Shown piece by piece: positions 33,702 through 42,343 of a stretch of 51,523 nt of DNA. Position 1 is the stretch's first letter; every line of letters starts with the position of its first letter. The stretch covers positions 1 through 51,523 of the forward strand of contig JAHQWH010000034.1 of the NCBI GenBank assembly GCA_029856105.1, written 5' to 3'. The position numbers and the translations under genes were made by a program. Origin of the DNA: Promethearchaeia archaeon (GTDB lineage Archaea > Asgardarchaeota > Lokiarchaeia > Sigyniarchaeales > SOKP01). Below the pieces are notes generated by a model. It worked only from the letters and a program-made list of their open reading frames with translations, ran no database searches and was not told the DNA's origin.

Positions 33702-34436
33702 TTAGTAACTTTGATATATATTTTCCTCAGTTGGATAAATTCTTGATTCCATCGCCAAATCGTTAATATATGTCCTCAGTTTATTTTCGGGAATCTGCAA
33801 CTTAAATTGTAATTCTTTAAGACTTATACCATTTCCGTCTTGAGAATATTCATATATTATCGTAAAAATCTTTTCTTTAAGTTTATCAACTTCTGAAGGC
33901 TGCTCTTCTCCAAATATTTTGTCTATGCGAATTTCATCTGAAGTATTATCAAAAGAGAACTCTTCATCCGTTTCAGAATCAGTTTCAATAGGAATCTCGT
34001 GGAGATCTCCAGATTTAATTTTTTTTATTATTTCAGCGTCTCGTAATAAGATATAATTTGGATCTGTCTCTTTTTTTATCAACTTGATATTACTAATTTG
34101 AACGGTATCGCCATAAAAACCCACTCGTCCTAAAATATCTACAATATCTCCTCGATTTATATCATCATATTTCTCTAAATCAACACCCCACTTGACAGCA
34201 GAAATTAAACCAGTTCCGTCATCCAGTTCAAATCTTAAATTGGTGCTTAATTCCCCTGTTGATGTATTACTAACGAAATCTTCTCTATTAGTGATTGTTG
34301 CGACAAGTCGCATTTTTCTAAGAGCTCCAAAGATCGTGAATAATGACTTTTCTTCAGCGTTATACTTCCCCTCTAAAAGATGTTTAACCCAACAACGAAT
34401 TGCTGGAAAATATTCATAAGATTGAGTTCCACTCAT
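33702..34436 (-). CDS. RPA32-like OB-fold protein with winged-helix tail
   Basis: The 244-residue protein has an OB fold (about 40-130: LVATITNREDF..., LRFELDDGTGLISAVKW, GDIVDILGRVGFYGDTVQISNI). A charged linker rich in Asp/Glu (about 155-180) and a C-terminal winged-helix-like domain (KIFTIIYEYSQDGNGISLKELQFKL...) follow. This domain order is that of eukaryotic RPA2/RPA32. It would bind single-stranded DNA with the large RPA encoded at 11024-12748 or another subunit. The C-terminal domain in eukaryotes binds repair proteins. It is transcribed towards the aIF2-beta operon with about 125 bases between. Confidence 0.75.
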   Translation of the reverse strand: MSGTQSYEYFPAIRCWVKHLLEGKYNAEEKSLFTIFGALRKMRLVATITNREDFVSNTSTGELSTNLRFELDDGTGLISAVKWGVDLEKYDDINRGDIVDILGRVGFYGDTVQISNIKLIKKETDPNYILLRDAEIIKKIKSGDLHEIPIETDSETDEEFSFDNTSDEIRIDKIFGEEQPSEVDKLKEKIFTIIYEYSQDGNGISLKELQFKLQIPENKLRTYINDLAMESRIYPTEENIYQSY

Positions 34437-34604
34437 AATTTAAATCATGTGAATTTTCTATTATGCAATCGATTACTATATTAACAAATTTTATGAAATA
34501 TAGGCGTGATTATTAATTGTTAAATATAATTAATTTTCTCTTAATTTTAATTCATTTTACATTTTTAAGAATTTTATCATTTTAAGATAAAGAATGAAAT
34601 AAAA

Positions 34605-34711
34605 TAGCGGGGACTGGAATCTCAGATTGTTGTAAATCAAGCAAAATCTTTTGAACCAGTGTTCTCAGGGTTATGAGCCCTGCGGCATAAACCAGGCTAG
34701 CCCACCCCGCT
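34605..34711 (-). tRNA. initiator tRNA-Met(CAT) with a T-loop intron
   Basis: On the minus strand the acceptor AGCGGGG (34711-34705) pairs with CCCCGCT (34612-34606), with discriminator A at 34605. The A1-T72 pair at the end is a feature of initiator tRNA. The anticodon arm is CAGGG-CTCATAA-CCCTG (CAT at 34675-34673 in plus coordinates). The T arm is ACTGG-TTCAAA...T-CCAGT, split by about 30 bases (34620-34649) with hairpin AGATT/AATCT. Removal restores a 7-base T loop. An intron in the T loop is non-canonical. A TATA element lies upstream. Confidence 0.87.
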
Positions 34712-34728
34712 AAGGTGAGAATAACTCT

Positions 34729-34741
34729 TTTATATAGATCA
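34729..34741 (-). promoter_or_regulatory. TATA box of the initiator tRNA gene
   Basis: On the minus strand CTATATAAAAGAG lies about 20-30 bases upstream of the tRNA 5' end, at the spacing expected for an archaeal tRNA promoter. Confidence 0.65.
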
Positions 34742-34857
34742 TATAATTTTTTTATCTTTTAATTTTTTATTATTTTGACGGAGATTATGGTGGTATTTTT
34801 TTAGTTTAAAATATATTAACTTACAATTATTTAAAATAAACACAACTCTTTGAAAAA

Positions 34858-35595
34858 ATGGTGGATTCACATTCAAAAAGCTTTTTCGGACAGAACACCG
34901 GGATGATAGTGAGTAGTTCCTCGAGCTCAGACCCCTTTATTTTTATACATTGCATTAAAAAAAAACCCGATGGAATTTGGGAAAAACCTTCTATCAATGA
35001 AGGTAAAGTAATTAAAATTTCGTTAGAAGAGATCGTTATGATCTTGCGAGTATTAAATCGTCAAACTCTAAATTGGCAAAGTCATCATATTTACAAGGAT
35101 AAGAAAACTTCGCTATCTTTTAGTTGGGAAGATGAAGATACAAATATATTGTGGATTAATATTGGAATTTATTCTAAAATGCTTAATCTTGCTCAAGCGG
35201 AAATTTTGAGGTTATTGTTAATTCATTTACTTAAGGAAAAAATATTTTATTCGACGATACCAAAAAGAACTAGCAACGGAAATAAAACAATAAAACTCAA
35301 ACAAGAGGAACTTTATAATAGGAATAATATTGAAGAAATTAATGAAGAATCAGATCGTAATAAACACAGCCTTTTTCCTGACATAGCACTTCGAGGAGAT
35401 ATCCTAAAAGACTTGAGTAATGTCGATGGAATAATCTTGGGAGAAACAGAAAAGGCTATTTTAATTGAATTCGATAATAAGGAGGTGTGGGTGCCGAAAT
35501 CTACCATTAATAATCATTATCTTCCTCGAAAGAACCTTTCTCAAAAATTCTTGATTAATAATTGGTTTTTAAAAAAAAATAATTTAACCTCTTAA
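34858..35595 (+). CDS. hypothetical protein, 245 aa (two domains)
   Basis: I do not recognise this protein with certainty. The first 110 residues start MVDSHSKSFFGQNTGMIVSSSS and contain IHCIKKKPDGIWEKPSINEGKVIKISLEEIVMILRVLN. This is reminiscent of PC4/Whirly-like ssDNA-binding proteins, with a basic beta sheet ending in a helix, but the resemblance is weak. A disordered linker rich in Asn/Glu (about 140-175) follows. A C-terminal beta-type segment has IILGETEKAILIEFDNKEVWVPKSTI. No membrane or metal motif is seen. It lies downstream of the divergent initiator tRNA. Confidence 0.6.
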   Translation: MVDSHSKSFFGQNTGMIVSSSSSSDPFIFIHCIKKKPDGIWEKPSINEGKVIKISLEEIVMILRVLNRQTLNWQSHHIYKDKKTSLSFSWEDEDTNILWINIGIYSKMLNLAQAEILRLLLIHLLKEKIFYSTIPKRTSNGNKTIKLKQEELYNRNNIEEINEESDRNKHSLFPDIALRGDILKDLSNVDGIILGETEKAILIEFDNKEVWVPKSTINNHYLPRKNLSQKFLINNWFLKKNNLTS

Positions 35596-35664
35596 TTACT
35601 CGTTTAAAGAAAATTGCCTTATTTCAGCAAAAAGAATAACCTTAATTTTTATTCTTAATTAACC

Positions 35665-37494
35665 TTGATACTAGATAAAATAGAGCTTAAAAAAACTTAT
35701 ATGACTTTACTTGATATTATCGTAGATTTCTTACTCAATCCTTGGTTTATCATTTCCTTAGCTTTTTGGATTATCGTAATCGTATTTGTTTTTTTATTAA
35801 AAAATAAAAAAGAAGCATATAGTTTATTCTTTCCATTACTAGCGTTATTTAAAACTCAAAAGCTAAATAACTTTATCATAAAGATTTCTAGAAGAAAACC
35901 AAAATTGTGGAGAGTATTTTGGAATATTGGAATATTTGTATCGTTTAGTTTTACAATTTTTGGCTTCTATTTCTTTTTTACAAATATTCTAAATTTAATA
36001 TTCCAACCAAGTATTGAAAATGCTATTGTTCCACTCATCCCGGGAGTTACAATTGATCTACCTATTTTGTTTTACTTATTTTTACCCCTATTATTTATTA
36101 TGACTACCCACGAATTTGCTCACGGAATTTCAGCTAGTATCGATGGAGTGGAGATTAAATCTACAGGTGTACTTGGCGTTGGCTTGTTTTACCTGGTGGG
36201 ATTTGGTGCATTTGTGGAAGTTGATGAAAGAGAATTAAGATCGTCAAAATTCCATCGAAATACGAGATTAAGAATAGCGGCAGCAGGAACATATGTAAAT
36301 GCGTTAACTGCTGGTTTAGCATTCTTGCTAATTCTTAGTTTTCCTATGTTAGTCTCTCCTTTTTACGTGCAAGTCACACAGGTTTATACGGTATTAACAC
36401 CGCAAGATGGAGGCTTTAATAATGGGACTCTTGAAGCAGGAGATGCTATCGTTGCTATAAAAAATTCAGGTGACCCAGATGCAAATTTTTTGAACCTTGA
36501 TTTAAACCAAGGAATTAGTCTTACTTCTATATTAAGTAATAGTACTAGAATTAAATTTTCAATTGGAGATAATTTAACTTTTAAAACTTACAACCCTTTT
36601 AGTGAATCCTATTCTAAAAAAAATGTTACTTTAGGACCTCGTTACGATATAGGAATCCGTTATGAGTATACGGATAACGGTATGGGATTACGAATTACCT
36701 ATAATTATTCCAGTAATACGGAAACAAACATATTAATCACAAAAGTAAATGGAACTGCAATAAATAAGTCCAACGGCGACACATTAGAAATTTTACTAAC
36801 AAATTTTGATTTAAAAGCCATAAACCTAACTTCAGACCTGGAGATTGATTACATATTGGATGTTGAGGTTGAAGGTGTCTTCGTGGGGGTTCAAAGTACT
36901 TACTATTGGATGCATCTCAATGAATTTGCAAAATTTTTTACCGCTAACTGGCCAGATTTCTTGCTTAGAGAATTAATATGGCTTTTTATTATTGCATTTA
37001 GTATAACATTATTCAACATGATGCCTTTACCGATATTTGATGGAGATAGATTCTTGAAAGAATTGGTAAATTGGATTTTTGGTGAAAATTACAAATCTAA
37101 AAAGAAGAAAAAAGATAGGCTAATATATAAAGGAATTGATACAGAATGTAAATTGACCGAATATCGTGTAGAAAAAATAGAATCTGTGAAAATATACTTA
37201 AAAGATAATCTTAGAGAGGATCAAAATGGTGAAATAATTTTAGGAGAAGATAACTATGAACTAGTGGATAAAATAGGCGATGGGTATAAAGATACTGTAT
37301 TAGTAAATTTGCCAGAAAATACTAAACTTAAAGAAAATACTGTTTTCGAAATCTCTTACGAGTATTTGTATGACGATAAAAAAAGAATTAAAAGTATTGT
37401 ATTGAATGCAATCAGAATTATCGCATTAATTCTTATAGGTGGTAATTTCCTATTATCTTTTATAAAATTTGGCTTTGAACTTTTTTGGATTTAA
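35665..37494 (+). CDS. site-2 protease-like intramembrane metalloprotease (M50)
   Basis: The 609-residue protein is a polytopic membrane protein with the S2P zinc site: HEFAH at 149-153 in a hydrophobic helix and the second motif NMMPLPIFDGDRF in the C-terminal half. N-terminal helices lie at about 26-46, 55-62 and 86-112, and a C-terminal helix ends IIALILIGGNFLLSFIKFG. The long segment between the two zinc motifs (about 230-430) is extracytoplasmic and PDZ-like, with ALEAGDAIVAI. It would cleave membrane-anchored regulators within the bilayer. The start is TTG at 35665, but MTLLDIIVDF at 35701 is equally good. Confidence 0.93.
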   Translation: MILDKIELKKTYMTLLDIIVDFLLNPWFIISLAFWIIVIVFVFLLKNKKEAYSLFFPLLALFKTQKLNNFIIKISRRKPKLWRVFWNIGIFVSFSFTIFGFYFFFTNILNLIFQPSIENAIVPLIPGVTIDLPILFYLFLPLLFIMTTHEFAHGISASIDGVEIKSTGVLGVGLFYLVGFGAFVEVDERELRSSKFHRNTRLRIAAAGTYVNALTAGLAFLLILSFPMLVSPFYVQVTQVYTVLTPQDGGFNNGTLEAGDAIVAIKNSGDPDANFLNLDLNQGISLTSILSNSTRIKFSIGDNLTFKTYNPFSESYSKKNVTLGPRYDIGIRYEYTDNGMGLRITYNYSSNTETNILITKVNGTAINKSNGDTLEILLTNFDLKAINLTSDLEIDYILDVEVEGVFVGVQSTYYWMHLNEFAKFFTANWPDFLLRELIWLFIIAFSITLFNMMPLPIFDGDRFLKELVNWIFGENYKSKKKKKDRLIYKGIDTECKLTEYRVEKIESVKIYLKDNLREDQNGEIILGEDNYELVDKIGDGYKDTVLVNLPENTKLKENTVFEISYEYLYDDKKRIKSIVLNAIRIIALILIGGNFLLSFIKFGFELFWI

Positions 37495-37507
37495 TTAAAT
37501 AGTTGAT

Positions 37508-38509
37508 GTGATCTTCATAAGCAATCATGAAAATAGTTATAACGTGCTTATGAAAATAGGTACATGTGATTATTGTAATAAAAATGCATTAGTAATCCAC
37601 AGAAAATATTCCGGTGAGCTAATTTGTACTGAATGCTTCACAAATAGAATAGAGAAAAACATTTATAAGACAATATCCAAATACAAAATGCTAAAACATC
37701 GAGATAAAATTGTTGTAGGGCTTTCTGGCGGAAAGGATTCTATAGCATTACTGTATAATCTTATAAAAATTCAAGAAAAAAATTTTCACGCTCAACCTAT
37801 TATCGCAATAACCGTTGACGAGGGTATCAAAGATTATAGGAGCAAAAGTATAAAGAATGCCAATGAATTTTGTAAAAAATATGGAATTGAGCATAAGATT
37901 GTTTCATTTAAAGAAAAAACAGGAAAGACTTTAGACGAGATTATAGAATTAAAAAGTAAAACTTTAGATTATAAATACGCCTGTAATTATTGTGCAACAT
38001 TTAGGAGAAGACTGCTAAATGAAATCGCTAAAGAATTAGGCGCTGATGTTCTTGCGATGGGGCATAACCTAACAGACATCGCAGAAACATACCTTATGAA
38101 CATTTTATTTAAGAGATTTCAAACAATCTCTAATCAATATCCCTTTAAAAGAGAGAGTAAAGAAATTAGCAAGCATTTCGTAAGAAAAATTACTCCTCTG
38201 ATGAGAATTCCTGAAGAAGAAATCTTTCTTTATTCAAACTTGAAAAAATTTGATTATTATCCCTCGCATTGCCCCTACAGAGAGAAAGATCCAATTTTAA
38301 GGAAAAGAGTTTTAGATTTTATTTTAGAATGTAAAAAATTTAGCCCAGAAATAGAATTCAATTTACTTAATGGTTTTTTAGAAATGTCTGAATTATTTTA
38401 TTACCATTATAAAACAAAATCGTCCAATTCTTGTGAAGAGTGTGGATATCCATGTGGAAATACAAATCTATGCTTGTATTGCAAATATTTAAAAGAATTT
38501 AATAGATAA
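37508..38509 (+). CDS. tRNA 2-thiolation protein Ncs6/TtuA-type
   Basis: The 333-residue PP-loop protein resembles TtuA/Ncs6/Ctu1, which make 2-thiouridine in tRNA. An N-terminal zinc ribbon CDYC...CTEC precedes the ATP-binding VVGLSGGKDSIALLYNL. CNYCATFRRRLLNEIAKEL, whose cysteines often bind an Fe-S cluster, follows, then GHNLTDIAETYLMN. A C-terminal zinc ribbon CEECGYPCG...CLYC closes. The GTG at 37508 is one start; an internal ATG at 37553 (MKIGTCDYC) may be the real one since the family begins there. It follows S2P by 13 bases. Confidence 0.9.
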   Translation: MIFISNHENSYNVLMKIGTCDYCNKNALVIHRKYSGELICTECFTNRIEKNIYKTISKYKMLKHRDKIVVGLSGGKDSIALLYNLIKIQEKNFHAQPIIAITVDEGIKDYRSKSIKNANEFCKKYGIEHKIVSFKEKTGKTLDEIIELKSKTLDYKYACNYCATFRRRLLNEIAKELGADVLAMGHNLTDIAETYLMNILFKRFQTISNQYPFKRESKEISKHFVRKITPLMRIPEEEIFLYSNLKKFDYYPSHCPYREKDPILRKRVLDFILECKKFSPEIEFNLLNGFLEMSELFYYHYKTKSSNSCEECGYPCGNTNLCLYCKYLKEFNR

Positions 38510-38511
38510 AT

Positions 38512-39504
38512 TTACTTGATAAGATATTCGCTAAATTCCTTTAATCTGTCATATTCTCTAATTTCTTCTCGAAAAAGAGGAATTTCAATCAAAATCTTTC
38601 CCAAATTTTCTTTAAAAATTTTGTAAATGTTTAATAAATTACGATGTTGCATGTTTCGTCGAGCTTTGCAAAAATCACATAATTCTTCTTCAGTTTGATA
38701 TAATTGGTTAATTATAATGTTTGAAACAGGAATATTAAATTTATACAATTCGTTTAAAAGGCGACCCGTTTCTGAAATAGCCATCTCTTCCGGTATCATC
38801 ACAACGACAAAAGAATTTTTCAAAGGGTTAGTGAGATCCTCTCGCGCATTAATGATAGAGTTTTTTAATCTTTCTAAAACTTCTAAAGAGTTATCTTTTT
38901 CTTTTTCATTACTAGAAAATAAACTTTTCATTAGACCCATTATACTTCCAAGTTTTAATCTCATTTTCAATAGTTTACCTATCCACCCCGATAGCGTTTC
39001 TGGAAGGCTTAAAAACCTAAGAGTATGTCCTGTTGGGGCCGTATCAAATATAACTAAATCATAGTCGTGTTCTGTTTCTATAATTTCTAATACTTTTAAT
39101 AATGCGAAAGCTTCATCGATACCTGGTGGATTCATTGAGGTCAAATCTTGCAGATCCTCCATCATTGGAATACCTTCCATTAAACCGGGCATATCCATCC
39201 CTTCCATGGGATTTACATTCGTTAAACCTTTATATTCTGCTAAATTTTTTTTTGGATCGATTTCTAAAGCAGTCAAATTATTTATTCCGGGTATAGGTGT
39301 CGGTTCACCGGGAGGAAGATCCATCCCTAAACTATCCCCTAGTGAATGTGCAGGATCTGTACTAATAATTAAGGTATTTCTACTATGCTCTGCGGCCCAG
39401 ATTGCTGAACTTGAGGCGCAAGTTGTTTTACCTACACCTCCTTTACCACCAAACATGATTATTTTTAAATTTAATAACATTTCTTTTAATTCCATATTAA
39501 TCAA
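38512..39504 (-). CDS. get3: Get3/TRC40/ArsA-type ATPase
   Basis: The 330-residue ATPase has the deviant Walker A FGGKGGVGKTT at about 18-28. Switch I is DPAHSLGDSLGMDL, and switch II DTAPTGHTLRFLSLPETL follows. A helical insert with Gly/Met/Pro-rich segments (about 90-120: MEGMDMPGLMEGIPMMEDL) looks like the tail-anchored substrate groove of Get3. A CDFCKARR motif near the C-terminus gives the zinc-binding Cys pair of Get3 dimers. It targets tail-anchored membrane proteins; ArsA alone is less likely because of the Met-rich insert and CxxC. It is convergent with Ncs6 (2 bases apart) and downstream of aRF1. Confidence 0.93.
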   Translation of the reverse strand: MINMELKEMLLNLKIIMFGGKGGVGKTTCASSSAIWAAEHSRNTLIISTDPAHSLGDSLGMDLPPGEPTPIPGINNLTALEIDPKKNLAEYKGLTNVNPMEGMDMPGLMEGIPMMEDLQDLTSMNPPGIDEAFALLKVLEIIETEHDYDLVIFDTAPTGHTLRFLSLPETLSGWIGKLLKMRLKLGSIMGLMKSLFSSNEKEKDNSLEVLERLKNSIINAREDLTNPLKNSFVVVMIPEEMAISETGRLLNELYKFNIPVSNIIINQLYQTEEELCDFCKARRNMQHRNLLNIYKIFKENLGKILIEIPLFREEIREYDRLKEFSEYLIK

Positions 39505-39541
39505 CCCTTTTTTTTGAATTAAGAACTATGTGATTTATATA

Positions 39542-40828
39542 CTAATAAGTAAGTTTGAAACGAAGAATTGCAACAATTCCTCCGAAAGTACTATATAGCA
39601 TTTCTCCCTCTTCTGTTTCTGGAGAAATGAGTATCACATCAGTGTTCATAGTTTCTGCGATGGAACCCAGCTCTTCAATTATAGAAACCGTGTCTACAAG
39701 GTTAAATGTGTTTGAACTACATTTTGGGCAACTTTCTTCTTGGATGGATAATTCTACTTTGTTTAATTCTAACCCCCTTGCAATACGAGACTCCTTATAG
39801 CCACAATTCAAACATTCAATTTTTAATTGATAAATATCTAATTTTTCAGAAAGAATTAATTTTTCCACAGCACCCATATTTAAAGCTTTTTCCACTTCTT
39901 TAAGACCGTAAGTAACTAAACCCGATTCGTTTGATATCTCCTTTAAAAATCCTTGGACAACTTCTTTTTCCCGAATGAATTTTACGTTTGATATTTTCGT
40001 TTTAACCTTTTCAATCAAAGCGCGAATTCCCTCAGTTCCTCCATAACCAAGGTCTACAACATCTAAAATTTTATCTCGTAATCGATAATCTAAACTTTCG
40101 TCGTTTACAAACTTTTCTTTAGAAGGACCAGGCCCTCCAACAAAAATTCCTTGTAAATCCTCTATTTTCAAAAATAATTCGTTAACTTCTTCAGATATTC
40201 TTCTATAAAACCTCTTCTCTCCCTCTTCAATCAATCTTTCATATCTTTTCTGCGATTGACCACCGGCTTTATGCTTTCCATGAATTCCCGAGGTAAACTC
40301 TCTCACGATTTCTACGTGATTTCCCGTGACATACCCAACTGCTGATTCCTTTCGTCCGATAACAAGCAATCCATAAGTTTCCTTTGATTTGAGCATGTCC
40401 TCTAATGGCCATAGTAAAAATTCACTCGCACAGTGATATCTAAATGTTTTTGCCTTTTCTGGGGGATCTACGATGTACCTTTCCATTTTTTCTGTACCAG
40501 GAGTATTGTTTTGAGGGATAGCTCCAGCAAACATAACTAATCCATTCTCTGGAACTTCTTTATAATTCTTCAACATCCCCATAAGTGTTGAGATTCCATC
40601 TAATACATTTTTACGAGTTAATTTTGATTTAATGTTTTGGCTTTCGCTTACTTCGTTCTTTAAATAATTGGTAACATCCGAAAGTTTTCGATCATGAGGA
40701 ATATATAAAGATATCAGCTCTGTATGAAAACCTTTTTTTGATTTAAGCTTGTCTAAAAGCTTTTTTATCTTGTAAACTTTTAAATCCTCGCTTTTTTTAC
40801 GTTCTACTGGAGCCATAATCATCAACAA
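39542..40828 (-). CDS. translation termination factor aRF1
   Basis: The 428-residue protein is archaeal eRF1. The decoding motif NIKS is at 65-68. The catalytic GGQ motif is GKHKAGGQSQKRYERL in domain 2, about 185-200. A C-terminal Zn-containing domain has CLNCGYKE and CPKC. It recognises all three stop codons and triggers peptide release. The start at 40828 is TTG (MLMIMAPVE); ATG at 40816 (MAPVERKKSED) is the more likely start by comparison with the family. Confidence 0.96.
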   Translation of the reverse strand: MLMIMAPVERKKSEDLKVYKIKKLLDKLKSKKGFHTELISLYIPHDRKLSDVTNYLKNEVSESQNIKSKLTRKNVLDGISTLMGMLKNYKEVPENGLVMFAGAIPQNNTPGTEKMERYIVDPPEKAKTFRYHCASEFLLWPLEDMLKSKETYGLLVIGRKESAVGYVTGNHVEIVREFTSGIHGKHKAGGQSQKRYERLIEEGEKRFYRRISEEVNELFLKIEDLQGIFVGGPGPSKEKFVNDESLDYRLRDKILDVVDLGYGGTEGIRALIEKVKTKISNVKFIREKEVVQGFLKEISNESGLVTYGLKEVEKALNMGAVEKLILSEKLDIYQLKIECLNCGYKESRIARGLELNKVELSIQEESCPKCSSNTFNLVDTVSIIEELGSIAETMNTDVILISPETEEGEMLYSTFGGIVAILRFKLTY

Positions 40829-40910
40829 TGAGATAAAATTAACAAAAGATTAATAATTTTTCTTCCTTTTCAACCTATATAAAGGACTACATAATAATAA
40901 TTGTTGTTTT

Positions 40911-41708
40911 ATGATTACCAATAAAAATAATCATTCTGATGTTCCTAAAACTCATCCCCGGTACGAGAGCTTAAAATATCGTCATAGAATTATAGAAGGG
41001 ATGGAAAATCTAGTTGTAGCTGAAGCAGGTTTAATAGCTCATGGTAGAGGTGAATGTTTTGATTACATATTAGGTGAAAAAACAAATGAAGCTGCTAAGA
41101 GAGCCATTAAAGCTGCAGTAGCAATGCTTCTGCTTGCTAAAAAGCCAGTGATTAGCGTTAATGGGAATACTGCGGCATTAGTACCTCATGAACTCGTTAA
41201 ACTTTCGAATGTTATAGATGCTCCACTCGAAATAAATTTATTTTATAGGAAAGTAGGACGAATCAATGCTATTAAGAACGTATTAGAAAAGGCAGGAGCT
41301 ATTGATATTCGAGGTATTAATGAAGAAAAAATGGTTGAAATTGAAGGATTGGATAGTAATAGAAGGTTGGTAGAATCAATTCAAAATTCTGATGTAATAA
41401 TGGTCCCTTTAGAAGATGGAGACCGAACAGAAGTATTAAAAAGGATCGGAAAAAAAGTAATCGCAGTCGATTTAAATCCAATTAGTAGAACTTCGATATG
41501 GGCAGATATTACGATTATAGACAATATTGTCAGAACATTACCAGTAATGATTGCGGTCGCTAAAAAATTAAAACATGTTGATAAGAAAGAATTGCAAAGC
41601 ATTATCGATAATTTTAATAACAGAAAAAACATTCTTTTATCTTTAGAAACCATAATTAGACATGTTAAGAGACAAAAAAAAGTTGCATTCAAAATTGTAA
41701 AAAATTGA
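40911..41708 (+). CDS. 4-phosphopantoate-beta-alanine ligase (phosphopantothenate synthetase)
   Basis: The 265-residue protein belongs to the archaeal DUF137 family. It joins 4-phosphopantoate and beta-alanine with ATP in CoA biosynthesis. Recognition is by PKTHPRYESLKYRHRIIEGM at the N-terminus, GLIAHGRGECFDYILGE at about 41-57, and KPVISVNGNTAALVPHE and DLNPISRTSIWADITIIDNI further on. With pantoate kinase at 16585-17538 and PanE at 42344-43351, three steps of the archaeal CoA route are present. It is divergent from aRF1, with about 80 bases between and TATA-like stretches. Confidence 0.92.
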   Translation: MITNKNNHSDVPKTHPRYESLKYRHRIIEGMENLVVAEAGLIAHGRGECFDYILGEKTNEAAKRAIKAAVAMLLLAKKPVISVNGNTAALVPHELVKLSNVIDAPLEINLFYRKVGRINAIKNVLEKAGAIDIRGINEEKMVEIEGLDSNRRLVESIQNSDVIMVPLEDGDRTEVLKRIGKKVIAVDLNPISRTSIWADITIIDNIVRTLPVMIAVAKKLKHVDKKELQSIIDNFNNRKNILLSLETIIRHVKRQKKVAFKIVKN

Positions 41709-41813
41709 ATTTAAACCTTTTTATTATTTAAAAAAGCTTAAAAAGTTCTAAAATAATATTTTATATAGCTATAATTTTAAATATCAAGAACTATAATTTG
41801 AGCTCATACAACT

Positions 41814-42338
41814 ATGGGTACAGAAAAAGATACGCGGACTAATTACTTCAATATTTTCAATGATAAAAAACCAATCGTTGTAAGAAGATGTTCAATAGAA
41901 GACTTAGAAGGCGTTATCGAAGTAAACGAAAAAGAATTACCCGAAGATTATCCTTATTTTTTTTACAAAAGCATATTAGATAATTATCCAGAATCCTTTC
42001 AAGTTGCTTGTAATAGCAACGGAAAAATTATTGGATATATAATGTGGAGAGTTGAACGATCTCCCGCGATAAATAGTTTGAAATTGATGAATAAAGGACA
42101 CTTGGTTTCAATAGCAGTTTTAAAGAGCTATAGGAGGTCCGGTATAGCAGCAACTTTGTTATTAAATTCTATGAAAAAATTAAAAAAATACAAAATAGAC
42201 GAGTTTGTCTTAGAAGTAAGAGTGAGTAATTATGTTGCTATTAGTTTATACAAAAAATTTAATTTTACCACCCATAACATAAAAGAAAAATATTATAGAG
42301 ACGGGGAGAATGCGTATTATATGACCCTAAAAGCCTAA
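41814..42338 (+). CDS. RimI/Ard1-type protein N-alpha-acetyltransferase
   Basis: The 174-residue GNAT protein resembles archaeal Ard1/RimI, which acetylates protein N-termini. The acetyl-CoA loop is SIAVLKSYRRSGIAATLLLNSM at about 100-121. The later EVRVSNYVAISLYKKFNF segment corresponds to the typical 'lEVr.sN..Ai.lYkklGF'. An N-terminal VRRCSIEDLEGVIEVNEKELPEDYP also fits. It follows the phosphopantoate ligase gene by 105 bases and converges on panE with 5 bases between. Confidence 0.88.
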   Translation: MGTEKDTRTNYFNIFNDKKPIVVRRCSIEDLEGVIEVNEKELPEDYPYFFYKSILDNYPESFQVACNSNGKIIGYIMWRVERSPAINSLKLMNKGHLVSIAVLKSYRRSGIAATLLLNSMKKLKKYKIDEFVLEVRVSNYVAISLYKKFNFTTHNIKEKYYRDGENAYYMTLKA

Positions 42339-42343
42339 TTTTC

